A stretch of 9,459 nucleotides of DNA from Treponema sp. GTDB lineage: Bacteria > Spirochaetota > Spirochaetia > Treponematales > Treponemataceae. Of the stretch, positions 1 to 8,047 are shown in pieces; position 1 is the first letter of the stretch; every line of letters begins with the position of its first letter. The DNA is taken from contig JAEDGP010000073.1 in NCBI GenBank assembly GCA_016297405.1, positions 1 to 9,459 on the forward strand, read 5' to 3'. The notes under the pieces were generated by a model. That model had not been told where the DNA came from. It ran no database searches and was given only the letters and a program-made list of their open reading frames with translations. A program made the translations under genes and the position numbers.

Positions 1-1
1 C

Positions 2-994
2 AAGGCTAAATCTGAAAACTTTTACATAATAGCCGTTGATGCAGCACTTGCTTGTCTGTCAAAATGCAACATCAAAGCAGATCTTGTGGTTTTAGAGGAA
101 AGCCAATGGATTATAAAACGTCTTTTTATAGGAAATTCCATAAAGGCAAATAAAGCAGCCGTAAGCCTTTCATCTTCCTTTGCAGCCGTAAAAAACGTTA
201 CGGAAGACGTCTTTTTTTACACAACTCTTTTTTCAAATGCAGAATTTCTTGGTGCCCTTTCAGACATGCATTTGCTGCCTGCATCGATTCCCCCATTGGG
301 ATCGGTAGGACTTACAGCTGTTGAAATTGCACTAAGACTTAGACAAAACGAAGGAATCAGTGTATATGTAGCAGGACTTGACTTTTCATATTCTCTTGGC
401 AGAACCCATTCAAGATATGCAAAACAAAGCGAAAACCCTTTTCTTTCAGGCAACAGACTGACAGGAAGCGAAAATTGTGGCAATGCCTTTGCCTTTGGCT
501 GCACAAAAACTTTGTCAAAAGACAAAAATATTGTCTATACAAGCACAAACCTATCCGGTTATGCACAGCTTTTCAGAAAATATTTTTTTAATACAGCAAA
601 TCTTTTTGACTGTTCCACAACAGGTTTACCGCTGAACCTGCCCTACAAGCCTTTGTCCGAAAGAGATGAAGGTGTATTCAACCATGCAGAAAGCAGCACC
701 GAAAACTTCATTTTAAAGCCGCAAAATACAGATGAACTTACAAAGAAAAAAATAGACTTTTTCAAAAACGAACTCACAGAACTTGAGAAAATACAGGAAA
801 TACTTACCACAGGCCAAAACATGGATGAAACTGAAAGAAATAACATGTTACGCCAGCTTCTATCCAAGCGTGACTATCTATATCACCATTTCCCAGATGG
901 ATACGAACTTAGAATCGAAGCAGATTTTCTTAAGCGCGTAAAAGCCGAGATCATCTGCTTCAAAAAGCTGTTCACCCAACTGATAGAAAACTAG
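2..994 (+). CDS. DUF115 / motility accessory factor-like protein, C-terminal part (5' end outside window)
   Basis: The reading frame is open from the left edge (first full codon at base 2), so the GTG at 86 is an internal Val codon and not the start. At least 330 residues are visible. Features typical of the DUF115 (MptE-like / MAF) Rossmann-type domain are a hydrophobic strand FYIIAVDAAL near visible residues 7-16, ADLVVLEESQ at about 26-35, GSVGLTAVEIAL at about 100-111, and GLDFSYSLGRTHSRYA at about 125-140, which resembles the family's G-x-D-(L/F)-(A/S)-(Y/F)...G-(R/K)-T-H segment. The last 90 or so residues are charged and helical, possibly a coiled coil. Family members are linked to flagellin glycosylation (MAF) or to a pterin pyrophosphokinase fold (MptE), and which role applies here cannot be told. 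The gene ends ...Asn-TAG, convergent with lepA and sharing its stop bases. Family assignment is fairly sure; function is inferred. Confidence 0.72.
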   Translation, partial: KAKSENFYIIAVDAALACLSKCNIKADLVVLEESQWIIKRLFIGNSIKANKAAVSLSSSFAAVKNVTEDVFFYTTLFSNAEFLGALSDMHLLPASIPPLGSVGLTAVEIALRLRQNEGISVYVAGLDFSYSLGRTHSRYAKQSENPFLSGNRLTGSENCGNAFAFGCTKTLSKDKNIVYTSTNLSGYAQLFRKYFFNTANLFDCSTTGLPLNLPYKPLSERDEGVFNHAESSTENFILKPQNTDELTKKKIDFFKNELTELEKIQEILTTGQNMDETERNNMLRQLLSKRDYLYHHFPDGYELRIEADFLKRVKAEIICFKKLFTQLIEN

Positions 995-2793
995 TTGTCT
1001 TCCTTTTCCTTGAGAACAGCAAGGAACGCACTTTGAGAAAGCTCAACATCCCCAAACATCTTCATACGCTTTTTTCCTTCCTTCTGTTTTTCCAAAAGTT
1101 TTCGTTTTCTGGTAATATCGCCACCATAACATTTCGCAAGTACGTCCTTTCTGTAAGCACTCACAGTTTCACGTGCAATAATCTGTCCACCGATAGCACC
1201 TTGTATTGCAACCTTAAACTGCTGATGACTGATTTCATTCTTTAATCGTTCACAAACTTTTCTTGCACGTTCAGCCGCATTAGGTTTATAGCAAAGGAAC
1301 GAAAGAGCATCCACAGGTTTGGAATTCAAAAGCATGTCAACTTTTGCAAGATCAGTAGGTCTATAACCAATAACTTCATAATCAAATGAAGCGTAACCTC
1401 GGCTGTAGCTTTTCAGCTTATCATAAAAGTCAAAAAGAACTTCAGCAAGTGGCATTTCATATGTCAGTTCAACACGTTTTTCATCAAGATACTGCATATT
1501 TGTCTGATCACCACGCTTCATTTTACAAAGTTCCATCAAGGAACCAAGATAAGTTGCCGGAGTAATGATTGTAGCCTTTATGTATGGTTCCTGGGCAGAC
1601 TGAATACGTCCCTGAGGATATTCACTTGGATTGTCCACAAAAATCTCGCTGCCATCAGTAAGAGTTACTTTATAGCGAACGCTTGGAGCCGTAAAAATAA
1701 TGGCCTGATTGTAATCCCGCTCAAGACGTTCCTGTATAATTTCAAGATGAAGAAGTCCAAGGAATCCGCATCGAAAGCCATTTCCCAAAGCCAAAGAATT
1801 ATCTTTTTCATACACAAGGGAGGCATCGTTGAGCTTAAGCTTTTCAATGGAGTCCTTAAGTTCTTCGTAATCGTTTGAATCCATTGGATAGATTGACGAA
1901 TAAACAACAGGCTTAACTTCCTTAAATCCTGCAAGGGGTTTTTCAGCAGGATTTTGCGAACTAGTTATCGTATCACCAACCTTTACATCGCTAACTGTTT
2001 TCAATCCAGAAATAATGTAGCCTACATCCCCAGCTTCAAGCTTGCCAGTTTCTTCGTAATCGATCTTGAAGATTCCGCACTGCTCAACCTTATACTCAAG
2101 GCCTGTGCTCATCATCTTAATCACATCACCAGTTTTAATAGTTCCTTCCTTCACGCGAACATGAACGATTACACCTCGATATACATCATAATGACAGTCA
2201 AAAATCAAAGCTTGCGGTGGTGCATTTACATCACCTGTAGGAGCTGGAAAATAATTTACAATTGCCTCAAGAAGTTCATCAACTCCAACTCCAGTTTTGG
2301 CGGAAACCAGCTGTGTCTGACTGTCATCAAGTCCCAGTTCCTTATCGATTTGGGCACGGCATGAAGGGATGTCTGCAGAAGGCAAATCGATTTTGTTAAT
2401 TACAGGAACAATCTCAAGGTCCTGTTCTAAAGCCATGTACATATTGGAAACTGTCTGGCTTTCAACTCCTTGACTTGCATCAATCAAAAGAAGTGCCCCC
2501 TCACAAGATGCAATAGCCCTGCTTACCTCATAGGAAAAGTCAACATGACCAGGAGTGTCTACAAAGTTCAATTCATAATCATGCCCATCTTTTGCATGAT
2601 ACGGAATAGTAACTGCCTGGCTTTTTATAGTAATGCCTCGTTCCCTTTCAATATCCATACTGTCAAGAATCTGATTCTTCATTTTTCTTTCGTCTATAAT
2701 GTTAGACTTCTGAATCAGTCGATCCGAAAGAGTTGATTTTCCATGGTCAATGTGAGCAACAATACAAAAATTGCGCTTATATTTCATTTCCAT
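991..2793 (-). CDS. lepA: Elongation factor 4 (LepA), ribosome back-translocating GTPase
   Basis: This is a 600-residue protein, the usual length for LepA/EF4, a translational GTPase that acts on stalled or mis-translocated ribosomes and affects initiation. Visible GTPase motifs are G1 AHIDHGKST (residues 13-21), the switch I segment RGITIKSQ (52-59), G3 DTPGH (79-83), G4 NKID (133-136) and G5 SAKTG (164-168). The LepA-specific segment GFRCGFLGLLH lies at 339-349. The diagnostic basic C-terminal domain, GGDITRKRKLLEKQKEGKKR, covers 558-577. The first ATG is preferred over the ATG two codons later because AAGG (2803-2806) lies 9 bases upstream of it. That site overlaps the TAA of the upstream protease gene, so translation is probably coupled. 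It is the last gene of a four-gene minus-strand run. No intrinsic terminator follows its stop, which lies inside the convergent neighbour's last codons. Confidence 0.98.
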   Translation of the reverse strand: MEMKYKRNFCIVAHIDHGKSTLSDRLIQKSNIIDERKMKNQILDSMDIERERGITIKSQAVTIPYHAKDGHDYELNFVDTPGHVDFSYEVSRAIASCEGALLLIDASQGVESQTVSNMYMALEQDLEIVPVINKIDLPSADIPSCRAQIDKELGLDDSQTQLVSAKTGVGVDELLEAIVNYFPAPTGDVNAPPQALIFDCHYDVYRGVIVHVRVKEGTIKTGDVIKMMSTGLEYKVEQCGIFKIDYEETGKLEAGDVGYIISGLKTVSDVKVGDTITSSQNPAEKPLAGFKEVKPVVYSSIYPMDSNDYEELKDSIEKLKLNDASLVYEKDNSLALGNGFRCGFLGLLHLEIIQERLERDYNQAIIFTAPSVRYKVTLTDGSEIFVDNPSEYPQGRIQSAQEPYIKATIITPATYLGSLMELCKMKRGDQTNMQYLDEKRVELTYEMPLAEVLFDFYDKLKSYSRGYASFDYEVIGYRPTDLAKVDMLLNSKPVDALSFLCYKPNAAERARKVCERLKNEISHQQFKVAIQGAIGGQIIARETVSAYRKDVLAKCYGGDITRKRKLLEKQKEGKKRMKMFGDVELSQSAFLAVLKEKEDN

Positions 2794-2802
2794 AATTTTC
2801 CG

Positions 2803-2806
2803 CCTT
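2803..2806 (-). promoter_or_regulatory. Ribosome binding site of lepA overlapping the upstream stop codon
   Basis: The minus-strand string TAAGGCGG contains both the TAA of the protease gene (2805-2807) and AAGG, nine bases before the first lepA ATG. This arrangement indicates translational coupling of the two genes. Confidence 0.6.
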
Positions 2807-4418
2807 AAAAGTAGTATGGACTATCCAAAGATGCACCCATGCGAAGGGAAACATCAAAATATCCGCTTTTTCTTTTTCTAGTACTTATGGCAACCGAAAT
2901 CGCCGTTTTATCCTCATTGAAGATTACATCACTGACATACACCGGATCCGTTACAGAAAAACCAGATTCGTCAGCAATGCTTCCTTTTATTATATCAACA
3001 ATCGAAAATTTTCTTGTGGATGTAGTTGATGAACGTTCCATTTTCATTCCAAAAATCGGAATGAACGAATTATTTATCAAATCGTGCTCATAGATTTCAT
3101 ATCCTGGACTTTCAGGTCTTCTGTCCAAATACAACAAAGCATTTTTCTTTATTTCCCCTCTGACATATTCGCACTTTACAATTGTTTCATCCTCGAAATT
3201 TCTAAAAATATCCTGCAATGATTCAAGATTATACACTTTCTGGCCATTAATTGAAACAATTCTGTCGCAAACCATAAGGCCTGCTCTGTTAGTCACTCCA
3301 CCAGGCATAGAATATTGCAGCTCAAGCCCCATTTCAGCAAGGCCTTCTTTTTTAGTATGACCGAATGAAGAAACCCAGGAATGAAATCGCCTTCCACCTC
3401 TATAAAGATAAGGCAAATCCTGCTTCAAATATTCAACAGGAACGGCAAAATTCAATCCCTGATATTGAGGAATACCTGCAAACACTATTGCCTGAACTTT
3501 CATATCTTTGTCGATAAGAGGACCGCCGGAATTTCCTGAGTTTACGGCAGCATCGATCTGAAGCACGCTTCCAGTAGTAAAAAGCTTTCGTCCAACAGAA
3601 GAAACAATTCCCGAAGTTATGGTTCCATCCAATCCTAATGGAGTTCCTATAGCTAAAACCTTATCGCCTACAGAAAGGTTTGAACTAGAACCTAATTCAA
3701 GAACGAAGGGAGGATCAACTTCCACCTTCAGAAGAGCCAAATCCAAAACGTCATCATAGCCAACCACTTTTGCAGGAATCCTTGTCTCAGAATCTCTTGC
3801 AAGCTTAACAAAAAGTCGGGCATATCCCTCGTATTTGGGATTTACAAGATCCTCAATCACATGATGATTTGTAATTATATAACCACGCTTGTCGATAAAA
3901 AAACCAGAACCAATCACCCTGTCGGCATATCCGGCACCATTGTGAATCTTTATGCCCCTGTCAACCCAAACCGTTACTGTAGCGTTAATGCAGTCTTTCC
4001 AGCTTCCAGGAAGTAAAGACCTGTCAACAGAAAGGCCAGGCACATCTTTATAATAAGCTTTGGTTATTTCCATTTTTGACACGCCCAACCTTGAAATGGA
4101 TTGGGAAGCACAAGCTTCTAATGATAAGTAAATCTTTGCAGCCTCATTATACTTGCCATCCTTCCACCTTGAAGCAAATAAACTGCAAAGATTCTCCTCA
4201 TTTTCCATAATAGATTCCTGATCACCTAAAAGAATACTGAGCCAATAAGCCTTTACAGGAAAGTCGACTGCTATCTTGGAAATGCGTTTCTTTTCGTTTT
4301 CAACAATATCCTTCTGACTGTAATCAGGTTTTTCATAAACAGTTTTAGGCTGCTTAATTGAAGTGCAGCCTAAAATAAAAAACATAGAAATAACCAAAAA
4401 GACAAAATACCTTTTCAT
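2805..4418 (-). CDS. Lipoprotein trypsin-like serine protease, HtrA/S1C type with PDZ-like domains
   Basis: The 537-residue protein starts with a lipoprotein signal peptide: a hydrophobic run, then lipobox Ile-Leu-Gly-Cys with Cys18 as the expected lipid-bearing residue, so it should be anchored in the envelope. The catalytic domain spans about 140-335. It carries GSGFFID (170-176), the His motif TNHHV (His186), the Asp motif DVLDLALLKV (Asp226) and the Ser motif GNSGGP (Ser297), so the full His-Asp-Ser triad is present. A PDZ-like domain follows at about 355-435, with AGLMVCDRIVSINGQKV as its core. A second, more diverged PDZ-like region lies at about 450-535. Residues 19-140 form an extension I cannot assign. 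HtrA proteases handle misfolded envelope proteins; the substrate here is unknown. It starts 25 bases after the TPR gene with only a weak GGA ribosome binding site. The ATG is supported by the signal peptide. It is shorter in catalytic-region spacing than, and not clearly equal to, DegP. Confidence 0.87.
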   Translation of the reverse strand: MKRYFVFLVISMFFILGCTSIKQPKTVYEKPDYSQKDIVENEKKRISKIAVDFPVKAYWLSILLGDQESIMENEENLCSLFASRWKDGKYNEAAKIYLSLEACASQSISRLGVSKMEITKAYYKDVPGLSVDRSLLPGSWKDCINATVTVWVDRGIKIHNGAGYADRVIGSGFFIDKRGYIITNHHVIEDLVNPKYEGYARLFVKLARDSETRIPAKVVGYDDVLDLALLKVEVDPPFVLELGSSSNLSVGDKVLAIGTPLGLDGTITSGIVSSVGRKLFTTGSVLQIDAAVNSGNSGGPLIDKDMKVQAIVFAGIPQYQGLNFAVPVEYLKQDLPYLYRGGRRFHSWVSSFGHTKKEGLAEMGLELQYSMPGGVTNRAGLMVCDRIVSINGQKVYNLESLQDIFRNFEDETIVKCEYVRGEIKKNALLYLDRRPESPGYEIYEHDLINNSFIPIFGMKMERSSTTSTRKFSIVDIIKGSIADESGFSVTDPVYVSDVIFNEDKTAISVAISTRKRKSGYFDVSLRMGASLDSPYYF

Positions 4419-4443
4419 TGCAGTCCAATCAGATTAAAGTTTT

Positions 4444-6582
4444 TTACTGCTGGTCCAACAAAGAACCAGACTCGCCAGATTTTTCGCCAAAAGCTGGAAC
4501 AACAGAAGCAAATATCTTGTCCTCAACTTTAATCACACAGATTCTTTTTTCTTCATGCACAAAAACCTGGCTCTTTCCTTGAATAAGGCCGTCCTTAAAT
4601 TCAGACTCCACAAAAGCCTCGTCTTCAGCACTTCCTCTTTCACCTATCCAATAAAACCAGTTTTTAAGCCCCTGGGTTACAGGATAAACCTGATTCTCAT
4701 CCCCATCAACTCTTATCATAGATGGATTACCATCAACATTAGTCAAAGTAACCAAAACTCGGGAAGGCCCCAGATAGAACAATGAATCTTCAACAAGAGG
4801 CTCATTTCCCTCACCATGAGGATATTTCTTGTATCTTATATCCCACTTACCATCTGCATCAAAATCCCAGGAAGAAACTACACCACCATCGGAAGAATAT
4901 TCTTCTGTAAAGTCAGGCACTGTATCAAAATTATTGTCTATCTGAACCATTTTCAGATAGATTCCTATTCCCTCCACGCCTTTGCCAAAAAGGTTTTCTC
5001 CAACCTGCAGTTCTTCAGTCAATGTTGACTTGAAAAGCCCTTGTGAATCACTGGAATAAAGTTCTACTGTTTCAAAAACATCATCATCATCATTATCGAT
5101 GGATCTGAGAACAGGCATTCCTTCTTCGTAAATGCAATGAGCAAACATTTTGCCCTTTGCAAAATAATCAGCAGAAACAATTTCGCTGTCAACGACAGAA
5201 AACTTTATTGTTGCTCCAGGCCTTTCCCTGGAAGGTGCTACAAAAAAAGTACAGTGCCTTACAATCTGACTTTCATCAAGGCCATTGTCATTTTCTACAG
5301 GATACGGAACGAAAAAATCGTATCCAAACCTTTCGCTAACAATCGGCAAGGCTCTTATGTCCATAGGTGTCCAGTAAAAAACCTCGTCCTGCAAATTGAA
5401 ACTCAAAGCCTTTTCTTCATCCATTGCATTTATCTGGATGTTCACGATTGCAGGATAAGTGCCATACGCAACACTCAGGTTTCCGTCTGAAACCAACAGA
5501 CTTTCAGGAACACCAAAATCACATTCTACTGACCATTCAAGAATACCGTCATTGTTCTTGTCCCATGAAACAAACTGAGGTCTGCCGCGCACATATTGAG
5601 CAAAAAGATTACCATCACCGTCATTATCTGTATCTATTGAGAGGCGTCCATTGTATGCTTCAAGATGTTCACTCACAGATTCAACAGTCACATCATCAGT
5701 CACATACAAGAGAAAATCCTCAAGCATTTCAAGAGAAACGGCAACATCCGCAAATTCACAAAAATAATCCCAGGCTTCCTGCTGAGAAAGCAATTCAGAT
5801 CTCAACGCAGCTTTTGCATACAAAGGATGCTTCATTCCATGAGCGGTAAAAGCCTGCAAAAGGCGTTTCTGGTGCTCTCCTTCAGAAAAAATCGCCGCAT
5901 ATATTTCCAACTCCGCATCAGGATGGTCATATTCTGGCATTTTAGCAATGAAAGAATCCGCGATTTTTCTTACTGCAGACGCCTGCTCCACATCGTAAAT
6001 TGTCTCAACATCACCTTTTGTCAGGCGATACTCATTTCTAAAAAACACCAAAGGAAATCTCAAATCCTGGGGATATATTTTGCGCGCAGCATTGACTTTT
6101 CCACGGGCACTTTTATTGTCCCCAAGCCTGTAAAAACATTTTGTCCTGATAAATTCCGCATCGGCTGAATATATGAATGGCTTCTGGTCCAAAATAGTCA
6201 AAGCCTGATCTGCATCTCCTGTTTCGCAAAGTATATCTGCACAAAGGATTCTGGCACCATCTTTATTGTAGTCAACCCACTCACCTTCTGTCAGTGCATG
6301 AAGAACCAAAGGCAGCACATCTGCACGTGCTTCTTCAAGTCCACTCTTGGCAGCTGCTTTCACATACCACAAATCAGCAATGTTCTGGTCATAAACAATA
6401 CCTAATTCAGCCTGTGCCAATGCATTACCCCAATCGTTTGTGGAAAGATAATTTTCGGCAATTTTAAGACAACGGATAGCCGTTCTTCGATTGGCTTGCT
6501 GAACGGTATTCTTACCTGCAGACAAAACTGCAGAAACTGCAAACAGAAAAAAAAGTAGTGACAATAACTTTTTAATATTCAT
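4444..6582 (-). CDS. Exported TPR-like protein with Asp-rich (calcium-binding-like) modules, function unknown
   Basis: I do not recognise a characterised family member. I place the start at the ATG ending at 6582 (712 residues), not at the in-frame ATG at 6633. The later start follows GAGGG (6587-6591), lies one base after the tilS stop, and gives a clean signal peptide (MNIKK, hydrophobic to about residue 20, Ser-Ala-Gly cleavage region near 21-23). Residues 30-310 are helical with TPR-like patterns, for example ALAQAELGIVYDQNIADLWY (54-73) and TGDADQALTILDQKP (121-135). Residues 315-640 are beta-rich with Asp-rich loops: DTDNDGDG (317-324), DKNNDG (341-346), DNDDDD (496-501), DFDADG (573-578) and VDGDEN (625-630). 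Such loops resemble EF-hand-like or FG-GAP-type calcium sites. The protein probably acts in the periplasm or at the outer membrane. Gene context (between tilS and an HtrA-type lipoprotein) suggests an envelope role, which is inference. Confidence 0.8.
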   Translation of the reverse strand: MNIKKLLSLLFFLFAVSAVLSAGKNTVQQANRRTAIRCLKIAENYLSTNDWGNALAQAELGIVYDQNIADLWYVKAAAKSGLEEARADVLPLVLHALTEGEWVDYNKDGARILCADILCETGDADQALTILDQKPFIYSADAEFIRTKCFYRLGDNKSARGKVNAARKIYPQDLRFPLVFFRNEYRLTKGDVETIYDVEQASAVRKIADSFIAKMPEYDHPDAELEIYAAIFSEGEHQKRLLQAFTAHGMKHPLYAKAALRSELLSQQEAWDYFCEFADVAVSLEMLEDFLLYVTDDVTVESVSEHLEAYNGRLSIDTDNDGDGNLFAQYVRGRPQFVSWDKNNDGILEWSVECDFGVPESLLVSDGNLSVAYGTYPAIVNIQINAMDEEKALSFNLQDEVFYWTPMDIRALPIVSERFGYDFFVPYPVENDNGLDESQIVRHCTFFVAPSRERPGATIKFSVVDSEIVSADYFAKGKMFAHCIYEEGMPVLRSIDNDDDDVFETVELYSSDSQGLFKSTLTEELQVGENLFGKGVEGIGIYLKMVQIDNNFDTVPDFTEEYSSDGGVVSSWDFDADGKWDIRYKKYPHGEGNEPLVEDSLFYLGPSRVLVTLTNVDGNPSMIRVDGDENQVYPVTQGLKNWFYWIGERGSAEDEAFVESEFKDGLIQGKSQVFVHEEKRICVIKVEDKIFASVVPAFGEKSGESGSLLDQQ

Positions 6583-6583
6583 C

Positions 6584-7969
6584 TTACCCTCGGGAAATCC
6601 AATCAGGATAACCAAAAACACTTCCAGCCACACACAGAATTTTCATTTCTTCATCTGCAAGACTTTGTACGACCGGAATGCATTTTTTTTTGTCGGAAGG
6701 AACATGCCAGTCAGAAAACACATCGGCCAATGATTTTTTTCTGCCATCGCTTAAAAAAACATAGTCAGATATTTCCTGGCTTCTTACACAGAAAGGAAAA
6801 GTCATACCATCAAAAGCAAAAACATTTCCATTCTGTGCATTTTCAAAACAGGCATTTACGTCTTTACCATGGCTTTCAACATTAAGAAAACCAAAAGGAA
6901 ACTCATACCTTCCATCTTCTTCTATTATAGCAAAAAAGCTGGATTCAGTCGCCCTCTTTTCTGCTTTTTTGACGAATATAAATTCACCATCTGCAAAAAA
7001 ATCAAAACCAAGGGCGCTTATTTTACATGGGTTTTCAGCAAAAATCCTTAATATTCTGTATGGAAAACGAAAGGAACAGCCTAGCCTGGTAAGTCTTTCA
7101 TACAAAAGCCGAATACGCAAAGCCACAGGCAACTGCAAAAAAGAAACAACAGGGATTTTTTCGCTAAATCGCGTGCTTCCCAACTGTTTTTCATAAAGCC
7201 ATGACATAGCCTCTTCATCATCCTTAGCCTTCTGACTCAATGACAAAACACCCTGCTTCCAGCCTGGAAAATTTTGGTTCAGAAAGGGAACCATAACGTT
7301 CCTCACTTTATTGCGAAAGTAAGTATTCTGCAGATTAGTAGAATCCGTCTTCCATTCCACTTCCAGAGATTTCAAATAGCTTTCAATGACACTCCTTTCA
7401 ATTCCCAATAGAGGCCGCACAAAAATTCCACGCACATCCTTAATTCCACCCAAAGCTTGAGCAGACCCTTGAAGAAACCGCATCAAAACAGTTTCCACCT
7501 GATCATTTTCATTATGGGCCAGACAAAAATAGTCGATATGGTGAGAATTGCAGAATTTTTCGAACTCTCCATAACGCACAAATCTTGCAGCATCCTCAGT
7601 GCCATTCCCCCTTGTTACTGCAACCTCATCTATCAGACCTTTTGCAACATTAGCAATTTCTCCACTGACACAAAACCCCATCTCCTTCAGTTTTCCGCAC
7701 AATTGCAGTACATACTCACTGTCAGCAAGGCTTTCTTCTTCGCTTCTTATATTGTGATTCACACTTATGGCAAATACTTCAAAGCAAAAGATTTTGGAAA
7801 GACGGCACAAACTAACCAAAAGGGAAACCGAATCTGCACCACCGGAAACACCTGCACCAATACGCAGTTTCTGTCCGCACTTTTGAATAAGCGGTACATT
7901 GCATTTTTTTAATCCTTCCAGAACTAGAGTATCAAACTCAAAAAGCTCTTCACCCAAAATCTTTTTCAT
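6584..7969 (-). CDS. tilS: tRNA(Ile)-lysidine synthetase
   Basis: TilS uses ATP and lysine to convert C34 of the CAU-anticodon tRNA-Ile to lysidine, so that it reads AUA and is charged with isoleucine. It is normally essential where no UAU tRNA-Ile exists. The 461-residue protein has the PP-loop SGGADS (42-47), VNHNIRSEEES (70-80), the ARFVRYGEF segment (128-136), AHNENDQVETVLMRFLQGS (151-169), RPLL (185-188) and the DSTN...RNKVRN segment (209-224), in the order expected for the N-terminal N-type ATP pyrophosphatase domain. A C-terminal TilS-like domain near 390-460 is suggested by GRKKSLADVF. No clear ribosome binding site precedes the ATG, but it is the only sensible start for this domain. 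It begins 25 bases beyond the U-tract of the rplY terminator, and its stop is one base before the next start, which indicates translational coupling downstream. Confidence 0.95.
   Translation of the reverse strand: MKKILGEELFEFDTLVLEGLKKCNVPLIQKCGQKLRIGAGVSGGADSVSLLVSLCRLSKIFCFEVFAISVNHNIRSEEESLADSEYVLQLCGKLKEMGFCVSGEIANVAKGLIDEVAVTRGNGTEDAARFVRYGEFEKFCNSHHIDYFCLAHNENDQVETVLMRFLQGSAQALGGIKDVRGIFVRPLLGIERSVIESYLKSLEVEWKTDSTNLQNTYFRNKVRNVMVPFLNQNFPGWKQGVLSLSQKAKDDEEAMSWLYEKQLGSTRFSEKIPVVSFLQLPVALRIRLLYERLTRLGCSFRFPYRILRIFAENPCKISALGFDFFADGEFIFVKKAEKRATESSFFAIIEEDGRYEFPFGFLNVESHGKDVNACFENAQNGNVFAFDGMTFPFCVRSQEISDYVFLSDGRKKSLADVFSDWHVPSDKKKCIPVVQSLADEEMKILCVAGSVFGYPDWISRG
6587..6591 (-). promoter_or_regulatory. 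Ribosome binding site deciding the start of the TPR protein gene
   Basis: GAGGG on the minus strand overlaps the end of tilS and stands four bases before the ATG at 6580-6582. It favours that ATG over the one at 6631-6633, which would create a 50-base overlap with tilS and bury the signal peptide inside the protein. Confidence 0.7.
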
Positions 7970-7994
7970 ATATCAAAGAATACACTTTTCCGTT

Positions 7995-8027
7995 AAAAAA
8001 AACAAAGGCTGTCAAAAGACAGCCTTT
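7995..8027 (-). terminator. Intrinsic terminator after rplY
   Basis: On the minus strand AAAGGCTGTC (8018-8027) pairs with GACAGCCTTT (8004-8013) in a perfect 10 bp stem with a four-base TTTT loop, followed by G and eight T residues. It lies about 20 bases after the rplY stop and separates rplY from tilS. A shorter T run (TTTT at 8025-8028) on the plus strand makes it at most weakly bidirectional. Confidence 0.93.
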
Positions 8028-8047
8028 TCATTCGCTAAAATACGGGA

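Noticed and set aside
1006..1026. 7 bp hairpin TTCCTTG/CAAGGAA near the lepA 3' end as a terminator
   Set aside because: It lies inside the lepA coding sequence and is not followed by a T run on either strand.
5424..5849. Plus-strand 141-codon ORF, rich in His and Gln
   Set aside because: It is antisense to the TPR protein gene. Its odd composition comes from the complement of that gene's codons, and there is no start signal.
6583..6633. Longer start for the TPR protein gene at the ATG at 6631-6633
   Set aside because: It would overlap tilS by 50 bases, lacks a good ribosome binding site and would place a typical signal peptide 17 residues inside the protein.
8011..8016. Exact TTGACA on the minus strand within the rplY terminator stem and loop as a tilS -35 box
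   Set aside because: No TATAAT-like box lies 15-19 bases downstream. The nearest candidate (TATTCT) is about 27 bases away, and the sequence is explained by the hairpin.
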